Origin: Labilithrix sp.
Lineage (GTDB): Bacteria > Myxococcota_A > Polyangia > Polyangiales > Polyangiaceae
NCBI GenBank assembly: GCA_019637195.1
Contig: JAHBWA010000028.1
Location: 1-64,000 of the forward strand
Length of the DNA: 64,000 nucleotides
Direction of reading: 5' to 3'
Within the stretch, counting starts at the first letter, position 1; each line of letters starts with the position of its first letter. A program made the position numbers and the translations under genes. Shown one piece after another: positions 52,471-60,016 of this stretch. The notes below the pieces were generated by a model. It ran no database searches. It had not been told where the DNA came from and saw nothing but the letters and a program-made list of their open reading frames with translations.

Positions 52471-54570
52471 GTGGCAGTCCCCCAGATGAACCCGGCCCAG
52501 CAAGTGGCCGTCGAGCACCAGAACGGCCCCATGCTCGTCCTCGCGGGCGCGGGCTCCGGCAAGACGCGCGTCATCACCCACCGGATCGCGCGGCTCCTCG
52601 AGCGCGGCGTCCCGGCGCACATGATCTGCGCGCTCACCTTCACCAACAAGGCCGCCGGCGAGATGGCCGAGCGCGTCCATCACATCGTCAAGGAGCAGCG
52701 GCTCGGCGGGAAGCACGGGGCCAAGGGCATCGTCATCTCCACCTTCCACTCCTTCGGCCTCATGGTGCTCGGCCGCGAGCGCAAGTCGCTCGGCGGGACC
52801 TTCACCATCTTCGACCAGGGCGACTGCGTCGGCGCGGTGAAGGACATCCTCAGCCGCATCCACGCCAACAAGGCGGTCGACTCGGCGGCGGTGCTGGCCC
52901 GCATCTCGAACGCGAAGAACGCGTTCCTCACGCCCGAGGAGCTCGGCGTCCGCGAGGGCGACGAGTACGACGAGATCACCAAGGTCGTCTACCCGAAGTA
53001 CCAGAGCGCGCTCCGGAGCTTCCGCGCCTTCGATTTCGACGATCTCGTCGTCGAGGTCGCGCGGCTCTGGAAGGAGCGGCCGGACATCCTCGACCGCTGG
53101 CAGAAGGAGTACCTCTACGTCCTCGTCGACGAGTACCAGGACACGAACCGCGCGCAGCTCGAGGTGCTCCGGCTCCTGTGCGACCGCCACAAGAACATCT
53201 GCGTGGTCGGGGACGACGACCAGTCGATCTACGCCTGGCGCGGCGCCGACGTCCGGAACATCCTCGACTTCGAGGAGCAGTTCGCCGGCGCGAAGGTGGT
53301 GAAGCTCGAGCAGAACTACCGCTCGATGGCGCCGATCCTCGCGGTCGCGAACTCGGTCATCGAGAAGCGCTCCGACTCCAAGTACAGGAAGCGACTCTTC
53401 ACCGAGAAGCTCGGCGGCGACAAGGTCAAGCTCGGCGTCGCGCCGTCTCCGGAGGCCGAGGCCACGTACGTCGCGCGCGAGCTCCGGCGGATCATCCGCG
53501 AGGAGCAGCGCAAACCGAAGGACTGCGCGATCCTCTACCGCTCGAACGGCCAGGCGAAGCTGCTCGAGGAGCAGCTCCGCGAACAGGGCGTGCCGTACCG
53601 GATGATCGGCGGCCAGCAGTTCTTCGAGCGCAAGGAGGTGAAGGACGTCCTCGCCTACCTCAAGCTCGCGCTGAACCGCGCCGACGAGATCAGCCTGCGG
53701 CGCGTCATCAACTACCCGCCGCGCGGGATCGGCGACACGAGCGTCGAGAAGCTCTCGCAGCACGCGACCGCCAAGGGCTGGTCCCTCTGGGAGGCGGTCG
53801 AGCGCGTCGACGGACTCGACGGGATCTCGAACCCGGCGCGCGAGGGCTGCAAGCAGCTCGAGGGGATCGTCGGCGACCTCCGAAAGAAGCTCCTCGTCCA
53901 GCGCGCGCCGGCGAGCGGCGTCGCCCGCGAGCTGTGCGAGGCCATCGGCCTGAAGAAGGACATCGACGCCACGTCGACGTCCGCCAACGCGGGCGCCCGA
54001 CGCTGGGGCAACGTCGAGGGTCTCTTCGGGATCCTCGGGCGCCGCGAGCAGCGCGTCGAGGCGAAGGGCGGCGACGTCACCGCCGAGCGCGACCTGATGG
54101 CCTTCCTCCACTCGCTCACGCTGCAGACGTCGGACGACGACGAGGATCCCGGCAACGTCGTCACGCTCTCGACGCTCCACGGCAGCAAGGGGCTCGAGTT
54201 CGACGTCGTCTACCTGATCGGCTGCGAGGAGGGGCTCATCCCTCACATGCGGACGCTGGAGACGCGAGCCACCGACGCCGGCGGGGTGCCGGGCGCCGCG
54301 GCGGGTGGAAACCCGCAAGACATCGAGGAGGAGCGGCGCCTCTTCTACGTCGGCGTCACGCGCGCGCGCCAGCGGCTCGAGCTGCTCCGCTGCAAGCACC
54401 GCGTGATGCGCGGCAAGCCGGTGCCGCGCACGCCCTGCCGCTTCCTGATGGACATCGACGACGAGCTGCTCGAGCACTTCGAGGTCAAGGACGCATCGCC
54501 GATGAGCGTGAGCGAGATGGCCACGAACGCGAACAACCTCCTCGCGATGCTCGACGCGATCGGAAAGTAG
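52471..54570 (+). CDS. UvrD/PcrA/Rep-type 3'-5' DNA helicase
   Basis: The 699-aa product is a superfamily 1A helicase acting in DNA repair and replication-fork maintenance. Motifs appear in order: AGAGSGKT (Walker A, 25-32), CALTFTNKAAGEM (Ia), ISTFHSFG, FDFDDLV, VLVDEYQDTNRAQ (II), GDDDQSIYAWRGAD (III), LEQNYRS (IV), TLHGSKGLEFDVVYL (V) and YVGVTRARQRL (VI). The C-terminus is short for UvrD, so Rep- or PcrA-like. The start is GTG 52471 with GGAG seven bases upstream; earlier frames lack family similarity. It is followed by a strong hairpin and the AI-2E permease gene. Confidence 0.94.
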   Translation: MAVPQMNPAQQVAVEHQNGPMLVLAGAGSGKTRVITHRIARLLERGVPAHMICALTFTNKAAGEMAERVHHIVKEQRLGGKHGAKGIVISTFHSFGLMVLGRERKSLGGTFTIFDQGDCVGAVKDILSRIHANKAVDSAAVLARISNAKNAFLTPEELGVREGDEYDEITKVVYPKYQSALRSFRAFDFDDLVVEVARLWKERPDILDRWQKEYLYVLVDEYQDTNRAQLEVLRLLCDRHKNICVVGDDDQSIYAWRGADVRNILDFEEQFAGAKVVKLEQNYRSMAPILAVANSVIEKRSDSKYRKRLFTEKLGGDKVKLGVAPSPEAEATYVARELRRIIREEQRKPKDCAILYRSNGQAKLLEEQLREQGVPYRMIGGQQFFERKEVKDVLAYLKLALNRADEISLRRVINYPPRGIGDTSVEKLSQHATAKGWSLWEAVERVDGLDGISNPAREGCKQLEGIVGDLRKKLLVQRAPASGVARELCEAIGLKKDIDATSTSANAGARRWGNVEGLFGILGRREQRVEAKGGDVTAERDLMAFLHSLTLQTSDDDEDPGNVVTLSTLHGSKGLEFDVVYLIGCEEGLIPHMRTLETRATDAGGVPGAAAGGNPQDIEEERRLFYVGVTRARQRLELLRCKHRVMRGKPVPRTPCRFLMDIDDELLEHFEVKDASPMSVSEMATNANNLLAMLDAIGK

Positions 54571-54596
54571 CGACAACGCGTCGCGCCGCGTTGTCG
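54571..54596 (+). terminator. 10-bp perfect hairpin after the helicase gene
   Basis: CGACAACGCG-TCGCGC-CGCGTTGTCG starts one base after the TAG stop and forms a 10-bp stem. No T-run follows. It may end the helicase transcript or adjust expression of the permease gene 29 bp further on. Confidence 0.55.
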
Positions 54597-54625
54597 GCTA
54601 CCATGCGGCCCAGGGACGGTGCACG

Positions 54626-55927
54626 ATGGATCGGGTCGCTGACTTCTTCGCCCAGCGGACGCCGCGCCGGCTGCTGGCGTTGCTCGCGTTCGGGACGGTC
54701 CTCTACCTGTTCCGTCACCTCGCGATCCTGCTCGTCTTCTTCGTCACGTTCGAGCGCGCGCTCGGGTGGTCGGCGCGCGTGCTCTCGGCGCGGACCGGGC
54801 TCTCGCGGAAGAAGTGCGTCTTCATCGTGCTCGCGACCCTCACGGTGGTGTTCGCGGTGCTCGCGTGGCTCGGCATCGGCAAGACGGTCCGTACCTTCGC
54901 GGCAATGCACGAGGGCCTCCCCGAGCACCTCGCCGAGCTCCGGGAGCACCCGCTGGTGCTGCGGGTCGAGGAGCAGGTCGGCGGCATGGACAAGCTGGTC
55001 GACGGCGCGAAGGAGTACTCCGGGAGCGCGCTCTCCGCCGCGACCGCCGTCGGACAGTTCGTCGTCCACATCGTCGTGGGCTTCGTGCTCGCGCTCGTCT
55101 ACGTCCTCGAAGCCGAGGAGATCGCGACGTTCTGGTCGCGCGTCGACCGGCGCTCGCTCACGGGTACGCTCGGCCGCTGGCTCGGTCACGTCGCCGACGC
55201 GACCGTCGTGACGGTGCAGCTCCAGCTCATCGTCGCGGCCTGCAACACGTTGATGACGCTCCCGGTGCTCCTCATCATCGGGGTGCCGAACGTCGCGCCG
55301 CTGATGCTCCTCATCTTCGTCTCGGCGCTCGTGCCCGTCATCGGCAACGTCGTCGCCGGCGTGACGCTCTCGCTCCTCGCCTACCAGCAGAAGGGGTGGC
55401 TCGGCGTCGGCCTCTTTCTGGGCCTCACCTTCGTCCTCCACAAGATCGAGTCGTACTACCTGAACCCGCGGCTCACCGCGCGCCACGTGAAGATGCCGGG
55501 CTTCCTCCTCATCGTGAGCCTGATCGCGTGCGAGCACCTGTTCGGGTTCAAGGGGCTGTTCCTCTCCTTCCCGATCCTGTTCGTGGCGGGCCGCATCCGG
55601 ACCGATCTGCTCGAGGAGGACGCCGGCGCCGCGACGTCGCCGCTCGACCTCACGGACGATCCACGGCAGCTCCCCGCGGAGCCGGCGCGCGCGCCGTCGT
55701 GGTCGATCCCGACGCCTGCGGCTACGCCGGTCGCGCTCAAGATCGCGGCCGCCTCCGTGCCGCCGCCCGCGGAGCACGAGCCGCCGCCGACCGCAGAGCA
55801 CGAGCCGCCGCCGACCGCAGAGCACGCGCCGCCCCGCGCAGAGCCCGTGCTGCCGCCGACCGTCGAGCCGCCGCCGACCGCCGAACGCGAGCCGTCGCCC
55901 GCAGGGCCGGAGCCTCCGAACGGCTAG
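54626..55927 (+). CDS. AI-2E family transporter (putative permease)
   Basis: The 433-aa protein belongs to the AI-2E exporter/PerM family. It has paired N-terminal helices (LLALLAFGTVLYLFRHLAIL, then VFIVLATLTVVFAVLAWLG), a helical linker, and the conserved C-terminal membrane core: LIVAACNTLMTLPVLLIIG, LMLLIFVSALVPVIGN, and HKIESYYLNPRL. The last 100 residues are a cytoplasmic Pro/Glu-rich tail with EHEPPPTA repeats, absent from typical members. Substrates of the family vary (autoinducer-2, ions). Its TAG stop shares CTAG with the stop of convergent proS. Confidence 0.9.
   Translation: MDRVADFFAQRTPRRLLALLAFGTVLYLFRHLAILLVFFVTFERALGWSARVLSARTGLSRKKCVFIVLATLTVVFAVLAWLGIGKTVRTFAAMHEGLPEHLAELREHPLVLRVEEQVGGMDKLVDGAKEYSGSALSAATAVGQFVVHIVVGFVLALVYVLEAEEIATFWSRVDRRSLTGTLGRWLGHVADATVVTVQLQLIVAACNTLMTLPVLLIIGVPNVAPLMLLIFVSALVPVIGNVVAGVTLSLLAYQQKGWLGVGLFLGLTFVLHKIESYYLNPRLTARHVKMPGFLLIVSLIACEHLFGFKGLFLSFPILFVAGRIRTDLLEEDAGAATSPLDLTDDPRQLPAEPARAPSWSIPTPAATPVALKIAAASVPPPAEHEPPPTAEHEPPPTAEHAPPRAEPVLPPTVEPPPTAEREPSPAGPEPPNG
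55772..55819. repeat. 24-bp in-frame tandem repeat in the permease tail
   Basis: Two identical 24-bp units (55772-55795 and 55796-55819) encode EHEPPPTA twice; a diverged third (EHAPPRAE) follows. They lie in the Pro-rich C-terminal tail of the AI-2E-family gene. Confidence 0.8.
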
Positions 55928-57669
55928 GCGGGGGCGGCCGGACGGAGCGCCGCGTGGACACGCTCGACGAGCACGCGCGCGACGTCGGCGACGGGGACGA
56001 GCTCGGCCTTCTTCGGATCGGGCTCGGCGCGCGGCTTCAGCTCGACGTTCCCGTTCGCGAGCGCCTTCGCGCCGATCGTCACGCGGAGCGGCATCCCGAG
56101 GAGGTCGGCGTCCTTGAACTTCACGCCGGGCCGCTCGTCGCGGTCGTCCCAGAGGACCTCGACGCCCGCGGCGACGAGGTCCTCGTAGAGCTTGCGCGCG
56201 GCGGCGAGCACCGGCTCGTCCTTGCCGATGCTGACGAGGTGCACCTTGTAGGGCGCGACGCTCATCGGCCAGCGGATGCCGTCGGCGTCGTGGTGCTGCT
56301 CGATCGTCGTCGCCACGAGGCGCGAGACGCCGATGCCGTAGCAGCCCATGACGATCGGCTTCTTCTCCATCTTGTCGTCGCTGTAGGTCGCGCCCATCGC
56401 CTCGGAGTACTTCGTGCCGAGGATGAAGATGTGACCGCCCTCGATGCCGCGGTACGTCTTCAGCTTGCCGGCGCGCCCGGCTTCGCCGCAGACGGCGCAG
56501 CCGTCCCCGTCGGTCGCGAGGCGGATGTCGGCGACCTCGCCGTCCCAGTCCCGCCCCCGGCTCAAGCCGGTGAAGTGGTGGTCGGTCTCGTTCGCGCCCG
56601 CGACGCCGTTCTTCACGGCGGCGGCGGCGCGGTCGACGACGATCTTTCCCTGGAAGCCGACGGGGCCGGCGAAGCCGACGGCGGCGCCGGTGGCCTTCTG
56701 GACGTCGGCGTCGGTCGCCATGAAGACCTCGTCCACGCCGAGGGTGCGCGCGAGGCGGATCTCGTTGACGTCGTGATCGCCGCGCACGACGGCGAGCACG
56801 AGCTCCTTGCCGGCGAGGTAGACGAGCGACTTGAGGAACTTCTCCTTCGGCTTCCCGAGGAAGCGCGAGACGTCCTCGATGCTCCCGACCTTCGGCGTGT
56901 GGACCTTCGCCTTGTCCGCGGCGGCCTCGGCCTCGTCGGTCACGGGCGGCGCCTTCACGGTCGCGATCTCGACGTTCGCGGCGTACTCGCAGGTGTCGCA
57001 CGCGACGATCGCGTCCTCGCCGGAGTCGGCGAGCACCTGGAACTCCGCGCTCGTCGAGCCGCCGATCGCCCCCGGATCGGCGGCGACGAGGCGGTACGTC
57101 AGGCCGAGGCGGTCGAAGATGCGGCAGTACGCCTGGCGCATGATCTCGTAGCTCGCCTTGGCGGCCTCCTCGTCGACGTCGAAGGAGTAGGCGTCCTTCA
57201 TCAGGAACTCGCGGCAGCGGAGGAGACCGCCGCGCGGGCGCGGCTCGTCGCGGTACTTCGACTGCACCTGGTAGAGGTTCGCCGGCATGTCGCGGAAGCT
57301 CTTGATCTCGCGTCGCGCGATGTCGGTGACGATCTCCTCGTGGGTCGGGCCGAGATGAAACTCCCCGCCCTTCCGGTCCTCGAGGCGGAGGAGGGTCGCG
57401 CCGTAGAGGTCCCAGCGACCGGTCTCCTTGAAGTACTCGGCCGGCAAGAGCGCGGGCATCAGGATCTCCTGCGCGCCGGCGCGGTTCATCTCCTCGCGGA
57501 CGACCGCCTCGATGTTCTTGAGGGCGCGGAGGCCGAGCGGCAGGTAGTCGTACAAGCCGGCGCCGATCTTCCGGATGTAGCCGGCGCGGACGAGCAGCTT
57601 GTGGCTCGCGTTCGCGGCGTCCGCGGGAGCCTCCTTGACCGTGGGGATGAGGGCGCGTGTGTAGAGCAT
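55924..57669 (-). CDS. proS: Prolyl-tRNA synthetase (bacterial type with INS domain)
   Basis: ProS charges tRNA-Pro. The 581-aa enzyme has class II motif 1 (residues near 30-50, GLYDYLPLGLRALKNIEAVVREE), motif 2 (SKYRDEPRPRGGLLRCREFLMKDAYSF-region), and motif 3 (MGCYGIGVSRLVAT). Between motifs 2 and 3 is the INS editing domain (about 220-380), related to YbaK. The C-terminal anticodon-binding domain follows. ATG 57669 begins MLYTRALIPTVKEAP, the normal start. It follows the CBS-domain gene by 62 bp, in a pfk-CBS-proS order on the minus strand. Confidence 0.95.
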   Translation of the reverse strand: MLYTRALIPTVKEAPADAANASHKLLVRAGYIRKIGAGLYDYLPLGLRALKNIEAVVREEMNRAGAQEILMPALLPAEYFKETGRWDLYGATLLRLEDRKGGEFHLGPTHEEIVTDIARREIKSFRDMPANLYQVQSKYRDEPRPRGGLLRCREFLMKDAYSFDVDEEAAKASYEIMRQAYCRIFDRLGLTYRLVAADPGAIGGSTSAEFQVLADSGEDAIVACDTCEYAANVEIATVKAPPVTDEAEAAADKAKVHTPKVGSIEDVSRFLGKPKEKFLKSLVYLAGKELVLAVVRGDHDVNEIRLARTLGVDEVFMATDADVQKATGAAVGFAGPVGFQGKIVVDRAAAAVKNGVAGANETDHHFTGLSRGRDWDGEVADIRLATDGDGCAVCGEAGRAGKLKTYRGIEGGHIFILGTKYSEAMGATYSDDKMEKKPIVMGCYGIGVSRLVATTIEQHHDADGIRWPMSVAPYKVHLVSIGKDEPVLAAARKLYEDLVAAGVEVLWDDRDERPGVKFKDADLLGMPLRVTIGAKALANGNVELKPRAEPDPKKAELVPVADVARVLVERVHAALRPAAPA

Positions 57670-57731
57670 GGGCGGCCGAGGACTTACCACGGCCGCCGGC
57701 GGACCTCGAGGAGGTCGACGGGTGCCGCGGC

Positions 57732-58118
57732 TCAGAAGCGCTGGAAGCGCTCGGGGTGGCGGGGCGGCAGCCCGACGAGCTCGCGGAGGAAGTCGAGCGC
57801 GCTCACCATTCCGACCGCGACGCCCATGGCGTCGACGACCACGAGGTGGTGGTACTCGCTCTCGGCGAGCAGCTTCGCGGCCTCCTCGATGCTCGCGCTC
57901 GCGCGGACCGTCTCGACCTTGCCCGACGGCTCGAAGTGCTCGCGATCGCCCGCGAGGTCCCGCAGCGACACGACCCCGACCGGGCGGTGGGTCTCGTCGA
58001 GCACCGGCACGGCGGTGATCCCGAACTCGATGATGTGTCGCCGCGCGAGCGCCAGGCGATCGCCGTCGCGGATGTAGAGGAGCTTCTCGTTCATGATGTC
58101 GGCGACGGTCCTCGGCAT
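57732..58118 (-). CDS. CBS-pair domain protein
   Basis: This 128-aa protein consists of two CBS motifs and little else. The first is RTVADIMNEKLLYIRDGDRLALARRHII to VVSLRDL; the second is VETVRASASIEEAAKLLAESEYHHLVVVD to GMVSALDFLREL. CBS pairs bind adenine nucleotides (AMP, ATP, SAM) and regulate partner proteins. It sits between phosphofructokinase (31 bp upstream) and proS (62 bp downstream), so an energy-sensing role toward the upstream enzyme is plausible but unproven. ATG 58118 is clear. Confidence 0.9.
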   Translation of the reverse strand: MPRTVADIMNEKLLYIRDGDRLALARRHIIEFGITAVPVLDETHRPVGVVSLRDLAGDREHFEPSGKVETVRASASIEEAAKLLAESEYHHLVVVDAMGVAVGMVSALDFLRELVGLPPRHPERFQRF

Positions 58119-58149
58119 GGCGTCCTCGCGGCTACGGGTTTGGGAAGGC

Positions 58150-59478
58150 TCAGACGAAGGAGGGCTGCCCGGTGGCCTCGGTCACGGCGAGCCAGAGCTC
58201 GCCGTCGGGGTCGATGCGCTTCGCCTTCGACAAGACGAGCGCCAGCGGGACATGGGTGAAGACGCGGTGCAGCCGGCCGATCATCATGTCGGTCTTCCCT
58301 GCCATCGCGGCGTGCACCGCGTGACGCGCGAGGTCGGCGGAGAACTCGGCGTCGAGCGCGCCTGCGGGGAGACCGCGGAGCATGTAGCTCGGGTCGATGT
58401 ACTTGATGGTGATCGGCAGGCCGCGCGCCTCGAAGTGTCGGGAGAGCTCCCGCTGCAGGTGGAGGCCGATGTCGAGCTCCGACGCCTGGAAGGAGAGGTT
58501 GCCCGAGGCGTCTCGCGGGGCAGCCCCGGCGCCGAGGAGCTCCGCGCCGCAACCTTCGCCGACCACGATGACCGCGTGCCCGCGCTCTCGGAGCCGGCGC
58601 TCGAGGTGGCGAAGCAGCCCGGTCGGGCCGTCGAGCCGGAACGGGACCTCGGGGACGAGGCACACGTTGACGTCGTGGCTCGCCATCGCGGCGTGCGCGG
58701 CGATGAAGCCCGCGTCGCGCCCCATGAGCTTCACGAGGCCGACCCCGCCCTGAACGGAGCGCGCCTCCGCGTGGGCGGCGTCGATGGCGGTCCGCGCCAC
58801 CGCGACGGCCGTCTCGAACCCGAAGGTCTTGTCGACGAACGCGATGTCGTTGTCGATCGTCTTCGGGAGCCCGATCACGCCGATGCGCGCGCCGCGCCGC
58901 GCGATCTCGCCGGCGATCGCGTGGGCGCCGGCCATCGTGCCGCCGCCTCCGATCGCGAAGAGGACGTCCACGCCGCGCGCGACGAGCGTGTCGACCATCA
59001 CCGCCGGATCGTGAGCGCCGCGCGACGTCCCGAGGATCGTCCCGCCGAACCGGTGCGCGTCGCGGACCACGTCGAGCCCGAGCGCCATCGGCGCGACGCC
59101 GCCCGACGCCGGATCGAGCCCGGCGAACCCGAAGCGGAATCCGAGCACCTCCGCGATCGCGTACCGGTGGACGAGCTCGAACACCATCGCGCGGATCACG
59201 TTGTTCACGCCCGGACAGAGGCCGCCCGAGGTGACGATGCCCGCGCGCATGCGCTCGGGCTCGAAGTAGATCCGCTCGCGCGGGCCCGCCTTCTCGAGCG
59301 CCCGCTCCACGTCCACGGAGGCGCCGGGCGCGAGCTCGACCTGGTCGAGGACGCGGGTCCCCTCTGCGACGTACCTCGAGCGCGCGCCGCGCGGGTCGGC
59401 GCCCGATAGGCCGAGCGGTGAGGCGATCGTGCGCTCGCCCAGCGTGGCGACGCCGTAGCGCTCCAAAGTCGTCGTCAT
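58150..59478 (-). CDS. pfk: 6-phosphofructokinase, group II, with altered GGDG motif
   Basis: The 442-aa enzyme belongs to the PFK-A superfamily, in the longer group II clade. It has the phosphate loop SGGLCPGVNN (84-93), catalytic PKTIDNDI (205-212, Asp209), MGRDAGFIA, and EGCGAELL. The nucleotide-loop motif, usually GGDG in ATP-dependent or GGDD in pyrophosphate-dependent enzymes, here reads GGGGT (177-181): the metal-binding Asp equivalent to E. coli Asp103 is Gly179. Lys206 in PKT is typical of this clade. Activity is therefore uncertain in donor specificity or even rate. ATG 59478 is chosen. It leads a pfk-CBS-proS unit. Confidence 0.9.
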   Translation of the reverse strand: MTTTLERYGVATLGERTIASPLGLSGADPRGARSRYVAEGTRVLDQVELAPGASVDVERALEKAGPRERIYFEPERMRAGIVTSGGLCPGVNNVIRAMVFELVHRYAIAEVLGFRFGFAGLDPASGGVAPMALGLDVVRDAHRFGGTILGTSRGAHDPAVMVDTLVARGVDVLFAIGGGGTMAGAHAIAGEIARRGARIGVIGLPKTIDNDIAFVDKTFGFETAVAVARTAIDAAHAEARSVQGGVGLVKLMGRDAGFIAAHAAMASHDVNVCLVPEVPFRLDGPTGLLRHLERRLRERGHAVIVVGEGCGAELLGAGAAPRDASGNLSFQASELDIGLHLQRELSRHFEARGLPITIKYIDPSYMLRGLPAGALDAEFSADLARHAVHAAMAGKTDMMIGRLHRVFTHVPLALVLSKAKRIDPDGELWLAVTEATGQPSFV

Positions 59479-59593
59479 GCCGAGCCCTCGCGTGCCACGG
59501 AGGGCGAGCGACGCACGATCCGCACCAGCCCTCGCTCCGCAATCGCCGTGGCGATCGCCGTGGCGCGTCGATTGCACGAGATTGCGCGTCAGG

Positions 59594-59968
59594 ATGACAC
59601 GCCACCCTTTGGAGCTCGTGATCGGGATCATGAGCGTCGCGATGTTCCTCGGTACGCTCGTGGCGATCCCGTGGTTCGTGCGCCGCCTCCCGGCGGACTA
59701 CTTCGTGCGGCCGCCGCCCGAGCGCGGTCTCGCCAAGCGGATCGCGCAGAACCTCCTCGGCGTCACCTTCATCGCGGCGGGGATCGCGATGCTGGTCCTC
59801 CCCGGCCAGGGCATCCTCACGATCTTGATCGGGGTGTCGATCGTCGACCTCCCCGTCAAGCACCGCCTGATGCGGTGGCTGCTCCTGCGCCCGGCGATCC
59901 AGGACGGGATCCAGCGCCTCCGCACGCGCGCCGGGAAGCCCCCGCTCCTCCTCCCGGCCCACGCCTGA
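59594..59968 (+). CDS. Small conserved membrane protein (PGPGW-like)
   Basis: The 124-aa product has two helices: ELVIGIMSVAMFLGTLVAIPWFV near residues 5-28 and LLGVTFIAAGIAMLVLPG near 52-70. It then has GQGILTILIGVSIVDLPVK, similar to the PGPGW-type putative membrane proteins, and a basic tail ending RAGKPPLLLP. The function is unknown. ATG 59594 has AGG directly before it. It is divergent from pfk, sharing a 115-bp spacer. Confidence 0.75.
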   Translation: MTRHPLELVIGIMSVAMFLGTLVAIPWFVRRLPADYFVRPPPERGLAKRIAQNLLGVTFIAAGIAMLVLPGQGILTILIGVSIVDLPVKHRLMRWLLLRPAIQDGIQRLRTRAGKPPLLLPAHA

Positions 59969-60016
59969 CGGCCGGCCCACGCCTGACGGCGTCGCGCCCA
60001 CCGGCTCGGCGCCGCG

